Source of the DNA: Nocardia brasiliensis ATCC 700358
Lineage (GTDB): Bacteria > Actinomycetota > Actinomycetes > Mycobacteriales > Mycobacteriaceae
Assembly (NCBI RefSeq): GCF_000250675.2
Contig: NC_018681.1
Span: forward strand, 558,001 to 622,000
Length of the DNA stretch: 64,000 nt
Direction of reading: 5' to 3'
Shown here: one piece after another, positions 17,714 to 26,667 of the stretch
How positions within the stretch are numbered: position 1 is the stretch's first letter
Layout: each line of letters opens with the position of its first letter
Program-made: the position numbers and the translations under genes
Notes under the pieces: model-generated
Seen by the model: only the letters and a program-made list of their open reading frames with translations
What the model was told of the DNA's origin: nothing
Databases searched by the model: none

Positions 17714-18778
17714 GTGGACTTCACCAGGGACGAAGGTCAGGACGCGGTGGCCGAGGTCGTCGTGAGTTTATTGGAGCGCGAACCGGCCCGGGATATCGCG
17801 TTGTGGCCGAGTCTGGTCGAGAGCGGGCTGCTCTCGGTGGCGCTGCCGGAGCGGTTCGGCGGCGACGGCATGGGCCTGCCCGAGGTGTCGGTGCTGCTCA
17901 CCGAGCTGGCGACCGACGCGGTCGCGGTGCCCGCCCTGCCGACGCTGGGTTTCGGCGTGCTGCCGCTGCTGTCGCTGCTGCCCGACGCGCTCGCCGAGCG
18001 GGTGTTCCCCGAGGTGGCGCAGGGTGCGGTGCTCACCGCGGCGCTCAGTGAGCCCGCCGCGCCGTTCGCGGTCAAGCCGGAGACGGCGGCGGTGGTCGAG
18101 GGCGGTTCGGTGCGGATCACCGGTCACAAGATCGCCGTGCCCTACGCGGAGCAGGCGCGCTGGCTCCTGATTCCGACCAATTCCGGTATCGCACTTGTCG
18201 ATTCGGCGGCAAAGGGGGTGATCCGGGTGCCGTCGCCGGTCTCGGGCGGGATTCCGGAGTGCACCGTGCGGCTCGATCGCGTGGAGATCCCGGCGGAGCA
18301 GCTGTTGCCGGGCGGCCTCGCGCAGCTGCACCGGCTGGCCGTCGCCTCGATCGGCGCCGTCGCGGACGGGCTGCTGAAGGGCGCGCTCGTGCTCACCGCC
18401 GAACATCTGCGCACCCGGCGGCAATTCGGCAGGCCGCTGGCCGAATTCCAGGCCGTCGCCCAGCAGATCGCCGACCTATACGTCGTGTCGCGCACCCTGC
18501 ATGTGGCCGCCGTATCGGCGAATTGGGCTCTGGCGCAGGATGATTCCAGCCCCGAGCATCAGGAACGGATCGACGACGATCTCGACGTGCTCGCCTACAG
18601 CGTGGCCGCGGATCTGCCCGCCGCCATGCAGAAGTGTCATCACCTGCACGGCGGGCTCGGCGTGGACATCACCCACCCGATGCACCGCTACTACTCACAA
18701 GCCAAGGACATCGCTCGCTGGCTCGGCGGCGCATCGTTCCGACTAGATCGATTGGGGGCCAGATGTTCATCGACCTGA
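17714..18778 (+). CDS. fadE28: Acyl-CoA dehydrogenase subunit ChsE1 (FadE28-like)
   Basis: One half of the heteromeric dehydrogenase that oxidises 3-oxo-pregn-4-ene-20-carboxyl-CoA, the last CoA intermediate of the cholesterol side chain. A 354-residue chain with RTRRQFGRPLAEFQAVAQQ and a C-terminal CHHLHGGLGVDITHPMHRYY. It is shorter than a normal FadE, as the ChsE1 half is. It overlaps the chsE2 start by 16 bases, fitting a joint complex. It is assigned by position: chsE1-chsE2-chsH2-chsH1-ltp2 is the igr order. Confidence 0.87.
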   Translation: MDFTRDEGQDAVAEVVVSLLEREPARDIALWPSLVESGLLSVALPERFGGDGMGLPEVSVLLTELATDAVAVPALPTLGFGVLPLLSLLPDALAERVFPEVAQGAVLTAALSEPAAPFAVKPETAAVVEGGSVRITGHKIAVPYAEQARWLLIPTNSGIALVDSAAKGVIRVPSPVSGGIPECTVRLDRVEIPAEQLLPGGLAQLHRLAVASIGAVADGLLKGALVLTAEHLRTRRQFGRPLAEFQAVAQQIADLYVVSRTLHVAAVSANWALAQDDSSPEHQERIDDDLDVLAYSVAADLPAAMQKCHHLHGGLGVDITHPMHRYYSQAKDIARWLGGASFRLDRLGARCSST

Positions 18779-19932
18779 CCACCGAGCAACGCCGGCTGCG
18801 CGACGAATTGCGTTCGTACTTCGCCGATCTCGTCACCCCTGAAGAAGAGGCGGCGATGTCGGTGAACCGGCACGGCGACGCCTATCGCGCCGTGGTCCGC
18901 CGGATGGGCCGCGACGGCTGGCTAGGCGTCGGCTGGCCCAAACAGTACGGCGGGCAGGGTTTCGGCCCGCTCGAACAGCAGATCTTCTACAACGAGGCGG
19001 TGCGCGCGGACGTGCCGCTGCCGCTGGTCACGCTGCTGACCGTGGGCCCGACCCTGCAGCAGTTCGGCACCGAGGCGCAGAAGAGCCAGTTCCTGCCCGG
19101 AATCCTTTCCGGCGACATTCATTTCGCGATCGGTTACTCCGAGCCCGAGGCGGGCACGGACCTGGCCTCGCTGCGCACCGCTGCGGTGCGCGACGATTCG
19201 GGCGACTGGATTGTCAACGGGCAGAAGATCTTCACCACCGGCGCGCACGAGGCCGACTACATCTGGCTGGCCTGCCGCACCGGCTCGGTCGAGTCGCGGC
19301 ACCGCGGCATCACCATCCTGATCGCGGACACCACCGACCCCGGCTATTCGTGGACGCCCATCATCACCTGCGACGGCGCGCACCACACCAACGCCACCTA
19401 CTTCGACGACGTCCGGGTGCCGGCCGACATGCTGGTGGGCGAGGAGAACAAGGGCTGGCGGTTGATCACCACGCAGCTCAATCACGAGCGGGTCGGCCTC
19501 GGTCCGTCCGGCAAGATCGAGCAACTCTACGACCGGGTGCGGGCCTGGGCGCAGCCGCGCGGGGTGCTCGGCGAGACCGAGGTGCGCCGTTCGCTGGGCC
19601 GCATCCATGCCATGGTCCGGTTGAACGAGCTGTTGAACTGGCAGGTGGCCGCGACCTCGGCCAGTGCGGATCCCGACCCCAACGGTGTGATCGCGGACGC
19701 CTCGGCGACCAAGGTCTTCTCCACCGAGTCGTTGCAGGAGGCCGGTCGGCTCGCCGAGGAGATCGTCGGGCGCTACGGCGATCCGGCCGACGCGGGCACC
19801 GCGGAACTGCTCACCTGGCTGGACCGGCGGACCAAGCAGAACCTGGTGGTGACCTTCGGCGGCGGCGTCAACGAGGTGATGCGCGAATTGGTCGCCACCG
19901 CCGGGCTGAACCTGCCGCGAGTACCCAGATAG
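18763..19932 (+). CDS. fadE29: Acyl-CoA dehydrogenase subunit ChsE2 (FadE29-like)
   Basis: The second half of the ChsE1-ChsE2 complex, 389 residues from ATG at 18763. It shows GYSEPEAGTDLASLRTAAV, NGQKIFTTGAHEADYIWLA and LNHERVGLGPSGKIEQLY, and ends in FGGGVNEVMRELVATAGLNLPR. In this family the partner usually supplies part of the FAD site. The neighbouring chsH2/chsH1/ltp2 genes take the next steps on the same substrate. Confidence 0.9.
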   Translation: MFIDLTTEQRRLRDELRSYFADLVTPEEEAAMSVNRHGDAYRAVVRRMGRDGWLGVGWPKQYGGQGFGPLEQQIFYNEAVRADVPLPLVTLLTVGPTLQQFGTEAQKSQFLPGILSGDIHFAIGYSEPEAGTDLASLRTAAVRDDSGDWIVNGQKIFTTGAHEADYIWLACRTGSVESRHRGITILIADTTDPGYSWTPIITCDGAHHTNATYFDDVRVPADMLVGEENKGWRLITTQLNHERVGLGPSGKIEQLYDRVRAWAQPRGVLGETEVRRSLGRIHAMVRLNELLNWQVAATSASADPDPNGVIADASATKVFSTESLQEAGRLAEEIVGRYGDPADAGTAELLTWLDRRTKQNLVVTFGGGVNEVMRELVATAGLNLPRVPR

Positions 19933-19965
19933 CCATAGCCACAGCTAGTCGAGAAGGAGCCGCGC

Positions 19966-20904
19966 GTGCCGGAAACCACCAGTCCGGAAGCGATAGTCGC
20001 CGCAGCCGAACGGATCAAGGCCGAGGGGGATTGCGCGCGCCGCCTCGCGCGCGACCCGGTGAACCAGCCGATGATCAACAATTGGGTCGAGGCGCTCGGC
20101 GACACCAACCCGATCTACGTGGACGAGGCCGCCGCCAAGGCGGCGGGCCATCCCGGCATCGTCGCCCCGCCGGCCATGGCTCAGGTGTGGACGATGTTCG
20201 GGCTCAACGGATTCCGGCCCGCCGACGATCCGATGGGCAAGGCGGTCGAGCTGCTCGACGCGGCCGGTTTCACCTCCGTCGTCGCCACCGACTGCCAGCA
20301 GACCTACCACCGGTACCTCAACGTCGGCGAGCAGGTGACCGCGACCAGCCGGCTCTCCGATATCCGCGGTCCCAAGCGCACCGCGCTGGGCGAGGGCTGG
20401 TTCGTCACCTTCCTGACCAGCTGGCACGTCGGTGACGAGCTGGTCGCCGAAATGCTGTTCCGGCTGCTGAAATTCGCGCCGGGCACCGGTACCGCGGCGC
20501 AGGCCCCGGCCGGCGACCGGGTCAAACCGCTGGTCTCCTGGGACACCGAATTCTTCTGGGAGGGCACGAAAGCGGGCGAGCTGCGGATTCAGCAGCTGCC
20601 CGACGGTTCGCTGCGGCATCCGCCGATCCCGGCCCTGTGGAAGGACAAGTCGGAGCAGACCGACTACGTGGTCGCCTCGGGCGAGGGCACCGTTTTCAGT
20701 TATGTCGTGCACCACGCGCCGAAAGTGCCGGGGCGGCAACTGCCGTTCGTGGTCGCGCTGGTCGAATTGGCGGAAGGAGTGCGGATGCTCGGCGAACTGC
20801 GCGGTATCGAGCCCGATGCGGTCGAGGTCGGATTGCCCGTCCGGGTCGAGTTCGAGCGGCTCGACGAGGACACCACCCTGCCGGTCTGGCAGGTGATCGC
20901 GTGA
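19966..20904 (+). CDS. chsH2: Enoyl-CoA hydratase subunit ChsH2, MaoC + DUF35
   Basis: A 312-residue two-domain subunit. The N-terminal hot-dog (MaoC) domain contains DPVNQPMINNWVEALGDTNP. The C-terminal DUF35 domain contains SWDTEFFWEGTKAGELRIQ. In M. tuberculosis ChsH1-ChsH2 hydrates the C17 double bond made by ChsE1-E2, and the DUF35 part docks the aldolase Ltp2. The DUF35 domain lacks zinc cysteines, as in the mycobacterial protein. It starts at GTG 19966 and overlaps chsH1 by four bases. Confidence 0.92.
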   Translation: MPETTSPEAIVAAAERIKAEGDCARRLARDPVNQPMINNWVEALGDTNPIYVDEAAAKAAGHPGIVAPPAMAQVWTMFGLNGFRPADDPMGKAVELLDAAGFTSVVATDCQQTYHRYLNVGEQVTATSRLSDIRGPKRTALGEGWFVTFLTSWHVGDELVAEMLFRLLKFAPGTGTAAQAPAGDRVKPLVSWDTEFFWEGTKAGELRIQQLPDGSLRHPPIPALWKDKSEQTDYVVASGEGTVFSYVVHHAPKVPGRQLPFVVALVELAEGVRMLGELRGIEPDAVEVGLPVRVEFERLDEDTTLPVWQVIA

Positions 20905-21317
20905 CGACGACCGCCGAACCGACCTCGGTCGAGGTCGGCACCGCGCTGCCCGAGCTGGTGATCGAGGCCGATCCCACCTTCGTGATCAGTACCGCGTTGG
21001 CTACCAGGGACTTTCAAGATGTCCACCACGACAGGGACAAGGCTGTCGCGCGCGGTTCCAAGGACATCTTCGTCAACATCCTCACCGATACCGGCATCGT
21101 GCAGCGTTTCGTCACCGACTGGGCCGGACCGCGCGCCGTGCTGAAGTCGATCTCGCTGCGCCTCGGGGTGCCGCTGTACGCCGGGGACACGCTGACCCTG
21201 TCCGGCACGGTCACCGCACTCGACGGCGACGACATCCATATCGACGTGGTGGGCCGGGACAGCCTCGGCGACCACGTGACGGCGAAAGTCGTCATCGCCT
21301 ACCGGAGGACGGCCTGA
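20901..21317 (+). CDS. chsH1: Enoyl-CoA hydratase subunit ChsH1 (MaoC-like)
   Basis: The catalytic half of the ChsH1-ChsH2 hydratase: a 138-residue hot-dog protein with the Asp/His hydratase dyad visible in ATRDFQDVHHDRDKA. GTG at 20901 overlaps the chsH2 stop (GTGA), and the stop shares one base with the ltp2 ATG. Such tight coupling suits subunits made in fixed ratio. Confidence 0.92.
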   Translation: MTTTAEPTSVEVGTALPELVIEADPTFVISTALATRDFQDVHHDRDKAVARGSKDIFVNILTDTGIVQRFVTDWAGPRAVLKSISLRLGVPLYAGDTLTLSGTVTALDGDDIHIDVVGRDSLGDHVTAKVVIAYRRTA

Positions 21318-22495
21318 TGACCACCCAGAGCATCGCCGGGCGCGCGGCCATCGTCGGCATCGGCGCCACCGATTTCTCCAAGGACTCCGGGCGCAGCGAA
21401 CTGCGCCTGGCCGCCGAGGCGGTCAATGCCGCGCTGGCCGACGCCGGTCTCACGCCCGGTGACGTCGACGGCCTGACCACCTTCACCATGGACACCAACA
21501 CCCAGGCCGCGGTCGCCAGGGCGGTGGGCATCCCGCAGCTGAAGTTCTTCAGCCACATCGGTTACGGCGGCGGCGCGGCCTGCGCCACGATCCAGCAGGC
21601 GGCCATGGCGGTGGCCACCGGCATCGCCGATGTGGTGGTGGCCTATCGCGCCTTCAACGAGCGGTCGGTGTCCCGGTTCGGTCAGTTCTCCACCGCGCTC
21701 GCGACCGCCCCGACCTCCTCGGGCATCGACGCGGGCTGGTCCTATCCGCAGGGCTTGGGCACGCCCGCCGCGCAGGTGGCCATGGTGGCCCGGCGCTACA
21801 TGCACGTATACGGCGCCACCAGTGCGGATTTCGGACGGGTCGCGGTGGCCGATCGTAAGCACGCCGCGGTGAATCCGGCCGCCTTCTTCTACGGCAAGCC
21901 GATTTCCCTGGCGGACCACCAGAATTCGCGCTGGATCGCCGAACCGCTGCACCTGCTCGACTGCTGCCAGGAGTCCGACGGCGGGGTGGCGATCGTGGTG
22001 ACCAGCGTCGAACGGGCCCGCGACCTACCGCAGCGACCCGCGGTGATCGCCGCCGCCGCACAGGGTTCCGGCGCCGACCAGTACGTCATGACGAGCTACT
22101 ACCGCGACGCCATGGACGGCCTGCCGGAGATGGGTCTGGTCGGCGACCAGCTCTGGGCACAGAGTGGTTTGCGGCCCGACGACATGCAGGCCGCGATCCT
22201 CTACGACCACTTCACCCCGTTCGTGCTCATGCAGTTGGAGGAGCTCGGGTTCTGCGGGCGCGGTGAGGCCAAGGATTTCATCGCCGACGGCGCCATCGAG
22301 GTCGGCGGCAGGCTGCCGCTGAACACCCACGGCGGCCAGCTCGGCGAGGCCTACATCCACGGCATGAACGGTATCGCCGAGGCGGTCCGCCAGATTCGCG
22401 GCACGTCGGTGAACCCGGTGGACGACCTGACGAACATCCTGGTCACGGCTGGTACCGGCGTGCCGACGTCGGGATTGGTGCTCAGCGCCAACTGA
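21317..22495 (+). CDS. ltp2: Steroid side-chain aldolase Ltp2, thiolase-like
   Basis: Despite its lipid-transfer-protein name, Ltp2 is a retro-aldolase. With ChsH2's DUF35 domain it cleaves the 17-hydroxy C3 side-chain CoA to androst-4-ene-3,17-dione and propionyl-CoA. The 392-residue thiolase-fold sequence begins GRAAIVGIGATDFSKDSGR and ends with LNTHGGQLGEAYIHGMNG, both typical of the family. It is the last gene of the fadE34-igr run and is followed by a strong hairpin. Confidence 0.92.
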   Translation: MTTQSIAGRAAIVGIGATDFSKDSGRSELRLAAEAVNAALADAGLTPGDVDGLTTFTMDTNTQAAVARAVGIPQLKFFSHIGYGGGAACATIQQAAMAVATGIADVVVAYRAFNERSVSRFGQFSTALATAPTSSGIDAGWSYPQGLGTPAAQVAMVARRYMHVYGATSADFGRVAVADRKHAAVNPAAFFYGKPISLADHQNSRWIAEPLHLLDCCQESDGGVAIVVTSVERARDLPQRPAVIAAAAQGSGADQYVMTSYYRDAMDGLPEMGLVGDQLWAQSGLRPDDMQAAILYDHFTPFVLMQLEELGFCGRGEAKDFIADGAIEVGGRLPLNTHGGQLGEAYIHGMNGIAEAVRQIRGTSVNPVDDLTNILVTAGTGVPTSGLVLSAN

Positions 22496-22503
22496 TCCCG
22501 CTT

Positions 22504-22535
22504 CCGTTGGCCCCGAAAACGCGCGGGGCCAACGG
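22504..22535. terminator. Bidirectional terminator hairpin
   Basis: An 11-base stem CCGTTGGCCCC / GGGGCCAACGG with a 10-base loop sits in the 47-base gap between ltp2 and the convergent agmatine-deiminase-like gene. It has no long U-run, as is common in actinobacteria. Confidence 0.75.
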
Positions 22536-22542
22536 ATGTGCG

Positions 22543-23688
22543 TCAGTGCTCCGGCTTGCCGGGCTGATCGTGGGTGGAGCAGTGGATGCCGCCGCCGCCC
22601 GCGGCGATCTCGTCGATCGGCACCGGGACGACGTCGCGGCCCGGCAGGTGATCGCGCAGGATGCCCTGCGCGCGATCGTCGGCAGCGCGGTCGCCGAACT
22701 CGGGCAGGAATACCGCGCCGTTGGCGATGTAGAAGTTCGCGTAGCTGGACACGAATTCGTCGCCCTCGCCGGTGATCCGGTCGGGATCGGGCTGCGGCAG
22801 ATCGATCACCTCGAGCTTGCGGCCACGCGCGTCGGTCGCCTCCGCCAGCACACGCCGGGCCTGATCGCTGGAACGCGACCAAGAGTCGGCCGGCGCACCG
22901 GGGAAAGGCTTGTCCAGCAGCACGACTCCCGGCGCGATGTAGCGGACCAGGCAGTCGATGTGCGCGTCGGTGATGTCCTCGCCGCGCACGCCCTCGAACC
23001 AGATCACCTTCTCGATGCCGAGGGTCTGCTTCAGCTCGGCTTCGAGCTGGTCGCGGCTCTTGCCCGGGTTGCGGTTGTCGTTGACGATCGAACTCTCGGT
23101 GACCAGCAACGTGCCCTGGCCGTCGGTTTCCAACGCGCCGCCCTCGGCGACGAACGGCGCCGAGTAGCTGGGAATGCTGTAGCGCGACAGCAGGTTCCGG
23201 CCGAGCGGGCCGTCGTTGGGATGCGGCTGCTTGTTGCCCCAGCCGTTGAAGTGCAGGTCGACGCCGACGACCTTGCCCGCCTGTTCGACGAAGACCGGGA
23301 CGGTGTCGCGGGCCCACAGGTCGTCGACCTCGAGCGCGATCACCTCGACGCCGCTGCCGCACTGCTTTTGCGCGTCTTTCACCTGGCCGGCCCTGGCCAG
23401 CATGACCACATACTCGTACTCGGCGATCTCGCGGGCCAGTCCGGCGATGTCCTTGCGCACGTCGCCGAGATAGTTCCCCCAGATCGCGGCCTGCGCGGGC
23501 CAGGACATATAGGTGCGGGCGTGGCTCTCCCATTCGGCGCCGAAACGGCCGCCGGGACCGGCGGGTTCCGGGGTCGGCGTCGCGGTCGCGGACGGTTCCG
23601 ACGAGCCGCACGCCGACATGCCCGCGGCGAGCAGACCCGCCCCCGCGAGGACGCTGAACACAGAACGGCGAGACATGGGGTTCTCCAT
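22543..23688 (-). CDS. Exported agmatine deiminase-family lipoprotein
   Basis: A guanidine-group hydrolase fold of 381 residues. The N-terminus is a Tat-like lipoprotein signal: MSRRSVFSV with twin arginines, a hydrophobic core, then a GMSAC lipobox. Catalytic-family segments follow: LWARDTVP, EGGALETDGQGT, ITDAHIDCLVRY and the active-cysteine segment GGGGIHCSTHDQP near the C-terminus. Cytosolic agmatine deiminases have no such signal, so this one probably acts outside the membrane on agmatine or peptidyl-arginine. It is divergent from a TetR regulator across a perfect 28-base palindrome. Confidence 0.85.
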   Translation of the reverse strand: MENPMSRRSVFSVLAGAGLLAAGMSACGSSEPSATATPTPEPAGPGGRFGAEWESHARTYMSWPAQAAIWGNYLGDVRKDIAGLAREIAEYEYVVMLARAGQVKDAQKQCGSGVEVIALEVDDLWARDTVPVFVEQAGKVVGVDLHFNGWGNKQPHPNDGPLGRNLLSRYSIPSYSAPFVAEGGALETDGQGTLLVTESSIVNDNRNPGKSRDQLEAELKQTLGIEKVIWFEGVRGEDITDAHIDCLVRYIAPGVVLLDKPFPGAPADSWSRSSDQARRVLAEATDARGRKLEVIDLPQPDPDRITGEGDEFVSSYANFYIANGAVFLPEFGDRAADDRAQGILRDHLPGRDVVPVPIDEIAAGGGGIHCSTHDQPGKPEH

Positions 23689-23722
23689 AACGGGCTCCGA
23701 TAGTCGGTGATCTCTGGGCGAG

Positions 23723-23750
23723 AATCCTGACTAAAATTTTAGTCAGGATT
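23723..23750. promoter_or_regulatory. Perfect 28-base palindromic operator
   Basis: The left half is AATCCTGACTAAAA and the right half is its exact reverse complement. It lies 35 bases upstream of the deiminase gene and 19 bases upstream of the tetR ATG. The length and symmetry suit a TetR dimer pair, and it probably serves both genes. Confidence 0.75.
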
Positions 23751-23769
23751 GCACTGTACCATTGACCCC

Positions 23770-24351
23770 ATGTCTCGTCGTGATTCGATCTTGGAGTCGG
23801 CCGCCCGCGTGGTCGCGCAGCGCGGTATCCGTGGCCTGCGGGTGGAGGAGCTGGCCGAGGCGGCCGGTGTCTCCACCTCGCTGATCTACTACCACTTCAA
23901 GGACAGAGCCGGCCTGCTCGCGCAGACCCTGGACTTCATCAGCACCCGCGCCGAGCGCTACACCGACGCCGAGATCGACGCCGACGCCGACCCGGTCGGC
24001 CATCTCGAACAGGTGCTGCTGCTGGAATTGCAGGACCTGCCGGTGGTGGTGGAGAACAGCATCGCGTGGGGCGAGTACTGCTCCGCCGCCATCTTCCAGC
24101 CCGAACTCCGCGATCAATTGCGCGAGGCCACGGCGCGCTGGAACGGCTACCTGAGCGAAGTGATCGGCACGGCGCAGGAGCGCGGTCTCGTCGATGTCGA
24201 GGTGGTTCCCGGCGATGTGGCCGAACGGCTCACCGCACTGGTCGAGGGGCTCAGCATGCGCTGGCTGAGCGGCTCGCTCGAGCTCCCGCGCGCCCGCGAA
24301 TTGGTTTGCGGCGCCATCGCTCTCGAACTCGGCCGGGTCGGAGTCGCGTGA
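23770..24351 (+). CDS. TetR family transcriptional regulator
   Basis: A 193-residue repressor. Residues about 5-50 form the HTH: DSILESAARVVAQRGIRGLR and VSTSLIYYHFKDRAGLL. The C-terminal ligand domain resembles the BetI/TetR_C_6 type. The ATG at 23770 was chosen over an in-frame TTG at 23749 that would sit inside the promoter. Likely target: its own gene and the divergent deiminase through the 28-base palindrome. The downstream NUDIX gene overlaps it by four bases. Ligand unknown; agmatine or an arginine-derived amine is a guess from the neighbour. Confidence 0.85.
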   Translation: MSRRDSILESAARVVAQRGIRGLRVEELAEAAGVSTSLIYYHFKDRAGLLAQTLDFISTRAERYTDAEIDADADPVGHLEQVLLLELQDLPVVVENSIAWGEYCSAAIFQPELRDQLREATARWNGYLSEVIGTAQERGLVDVEVVPGDVAERLTALVEGLSMRWLSGSLELPRARELVCGAIALELGRVGVA

Positions 24352-24791
24352 CCACCCGGCATCTCGTGGACGCGCACGTCCTGCTCATCCGGGACGGCCG
24401 GTTGCTGCTCAGCAAGCGGCGCGGCGCCGACGAATTCGACGGCCGCTGGCATCTCCCGGCGGGCAAGGTCGAGGTCGGCGAGTCGGCGACCGCCGCGGCG
24501 GTACGCGAGGCGAACGAGGAGATCGGCGTCCACATCGACCCGGCCGACCTACGCCACGTCCACACCGCGCACGTCATCGGCAACGGACACGAGCCACGAC
24601 TCGGTCTCTTCTTCGAGGTTCGGACCTGGCGCGGTGAGCCGGTCAACCGCGAGCCGGACAAGTGCTACGAACTGCGCTGGTTCCCCCTCGGCGCCCTCCC
24701 CGCCGACATCATCGCCTATCCCACCGCAGGCATCAGCGCCCTGACCACCGGTGCCACCTACAGTGAGCGCGGGTGGACTGCCGAAAAGTAG
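24348..24791 (+). CDS. NUDIX hydrolase
   Basis: A 147-residue NUDIX protein that should cleave a nucleoside-diphosphate-linked substrate. The Nudix box is complete: GKVEVGESATAAAVREANEE-type spacing beginning near residue 40, with the REANEEIG core. It begins at GTG 24348, overlapping the tetR stop, so it is made from the same mRNA. Substrate unknown. Confidence 0.85.
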   Translation: MTTRHLVDAHVLLIRDGRLLLSKRRGADEFDGRWHLPAGKVEVGESATAAAVREANEEIGVHIDPADLRHVHTAHVIGNGHEPRLGLFFEVRTWRGEPVNREPDKCYELRWFPLGALPADIIAYPTAGISALTTGATYSERGWTAEK

Positions 24792-24805
24792 CAGACCGCG
24801 GACCA

Positions 24806-24825
24806 ATGTAGTAACATTCCTACAT
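24806..24825. promoter_or_regulatory. Candidate operator of the toxin-antitoxin pair
   Basis: The inverted repeat ATGTAG - 8 bases - CTACAT lies 18 bases upstream of the antitoxin ATG, where Phd/YefM-type antitoxins normally bind to repress their operon. Confidence 0.5.
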
Positions 24826-24843
24826 AGCTGCTGAGGAGGGTCG

Positions 24844-25101
24844 ATGGCGGCGACCACGATGACGAGCCGGGAGTTCAATCAGGACACCGGTCGAGCCAAG
24901 AGGGCCACGTCGAGTGGGCCGGTCATCATCACGGATAGGGGGCGTCCGGTGCATGTGCTTTTGAGTTATGAGGATTACCAACGACTTACGGGAGGTGGCA
25001 TGACGATCGTCGACTTGCTCAGCCTGCCGGAGGACGCACCGGATATCGATCTGGATCTTCCCGAGCCGGGAGAACATGCTCGCGGGGCGGATCTCGACTG
25101 A
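24844..25101 (+). CDS. Type II antitoxin, Phd/YefM family (VapB-like)
   Basis: An 85-residue protein. Residues 1-50 form the Phd/YefM DNA-binding domain (SREFNQDTGRAKRATSSGPV, ITDRGRPVHVLLSYEDYQRL). The C-terminus is acidic (EDAPDIDLDLPEPGE) and would wrap the toxin. A good AGGAGGG ribosome site precedes the ATG. Its stop shares one base with the toxin start. Confidence 0.9.
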   Translation: MAATTMTSREFNQDTGRAKRATSSGPVIITDRGRPVHVLLSYEDYQRLTGGGMTIVDLLSLPEDAPDIDLDLPEPGEHARGADLD

Positions 25102-25532
25102 TGTTCCTCCTCGACACCAATGTGGTCTCCGAGTTGCGGAAGGCCAAGTCGGGCAAGGCCGATAAGAACGTGGTGACCTGGGCTGCGGAGAACCCGGTGA
25201 CCGAACTGTTCATCTCGGCCATCACCGTTCAGGAATTGGAGGTCGGTGTTCTGCGAGTCGAGCGCCGTGACGCAGCGCAGGGGGTCATCCTGCGGGACTG
25301 GCTGGAATCGCAGGTGTTGCCGACGTTCCTCGACCGCGTCTTGCCGGTCGACGTGCCGGTGGCTCGCTGTTGTGCACAGCTGAATGTGCCGGAGACTCGC
25401 TCTGTTCGGGACTCGCTGATCGCTGCCACCGCGCTCGAGTACCGGATGACCGTCGCGACCCGCAATGTTCGCGATTTCGAGCCGACTGGTGTGTCGATCT
25501 TGGATCCCTGGCTGCCTTCGGTCATCGCCTGA
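25101..25532 (+). CDS. vapC: Type II toxin VapC, PIN-domain ribonuclease
   Basis: A 143-residue PIN-domain endoribonuclease. The acidic active-site residues are placed as usual: Asp5 in LLDTNVVSE, Glu near residue 49 in VQELEVG, Asp in SVRDSLIAATA and Asp in TRNVRDFE. All four are present, so it should be active. It is translationally coupled to the antitoxin. Confidence 0.92.
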   Translation: MFLLDTNVVSELRKAKSGKADKNVVTWAAENPVTELFISAITVQELEVGVLRVERRDAAQGVILRDWLESQVLPTFLDRVLPVDVPVARCCAQLNVPETRSVRDSLIAATALEYRMTVATRNVRDFEPTGVSILDPWLPSVIA

Positions 25533-25610
25533 GCCGCGCTGTCGAACCCGTCACGTTGGCTAGCTTTCGCTGCTCCCGGCCACAAATGTGGTGGGTGAGG
25601 AGGTTCGACG

Positions 25611-26585
25611 ATGGCGGCGGAATTAGTGCTCGACGCGGATCAGGCGCGGGCGGCGCAACGCCTGGCGGAACTGGTGGACCGGCGCGGGCGGCCGGTGCGG
25701 TGGCATCGGGGGATCTATCTGCACGGCAGGCCGGGGCGCGGCAAGACGATGGTGATGGATCGCTTCTTCGCCGCGGTGCGCTCGGAGCGTAAGCGCCGCT
25801 TCCACTTTCATCAGTTCTTCGCCCAGTTGCATGCGGCGGCGCATGCGTCCGGGTCGATCGACAAGGCGGTCGCCACGTTGCTGGGCGAGGCCCGGCTGGT
25901 GTGTTTCGACGAATTCCACGTGCACGACATCGGCGACGCGATGCTCATCGCGCGCATGCTCGACGCGCTGTTCGCCCGCCACGTCGTGCTGGTGGTCACC
26001 TCGAACTATCCGCCCGCGCAGCTACTGCCCAATCCGTTGTTCCACGAACGGTTCCTGCCGACGATCGCCCGCATCACCGCGCACCTGGACGTGGTATCGC
26101 TGGACGGTCCGCTGGATTACCGCACCCGAGGCGGCCGCGGATCCGCGAGCGGCCGTTCCGGTTTCGCGGCGGGGCGGTACTTGGTCGAGCGCGCCGCCAC
26201 GCAACCCGCGCCGGTGGCTTCGGTCCCGGTGCCGATCGGCGCGCGGACCATCCAGGCCAGGAAAACCGATGGTGACGGCCTGGAGATCGAATTCGCCGCG
26301 CTCTGCGGCACTCCCACCGCGGCCTCCGACTATGTCGCACTGGCGCAACGCTTTCGGCGCTGGACCATCGTGGATGTGCCCCGTTTGTCCGAGGTGCCAC
26401 CGGACTGGACAATGCGTTTCGTCAATGTGGTCGATGTGCTCTACGACGCGGATCGGGAGCTCGGAATCGCGGCGCGGGTGCCTTTGCCGGAGTTGGTAGA
26501 CGGTGTACACGACATCCCCGATATTTCCCGGCTCGCCAGCCGACTTTGTGAACTTTCCCAATTGGTGGCTTCTCCCGTCGGATAG
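25611..26585 (+). CDS. zapE: AFG1/ZapE-family ATPase
   Basis: A P-loop ATPase of 324 residues linked to cell division (ZapE) and, in eukaryotes, membrane protease partners (AFG1). Walker A is GRPGRGKT near residue 42, Walker B is LVCFDEFHV, followed by the sensor segment VVTSNYPP. The C-terminal RFVNVVDVLYDADREL segment is typical. The ATG at 25611 follows a GAGGAGG site. It is monocistronic; a short palindrome follows at 26668. Confidence 0.88.
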   Translation: MAAELVLDADQARAAQRLAELVDRRGRPVRWHRGIYLHGRPGRGKTMVMDRFFAAVRSERKRRFHFHQFFAQLHAAAHASGSIDKAVATLLGEARLVCFDEFHVHDIGDAMLIARMLDALFARHVVLVVTSNYPPAQLLPNPLFHERFLPTIARITAHLDVVSLDGPLDYRTRGGRGSASGRSGFAAGRYLVERAATQPAPVASVPVPIGARTIQARKTDGDGLEIEFAALCGTPTAASDYVALAQRFRRWTIVDVPRLSEVPPDWTMRFVNVVDVLYDADRELGIAARVPLPELVDGVHDIPDISRLASRLCELSQLVASPVG

Positions 26586-26667
26586 TTGTGCAATGAACCG
26601 GCGACCTGCCCCTGAGCAGCGGGATTCATTGATAAAGAGGATCAATTCCGAAGTATTCGATTCCATC

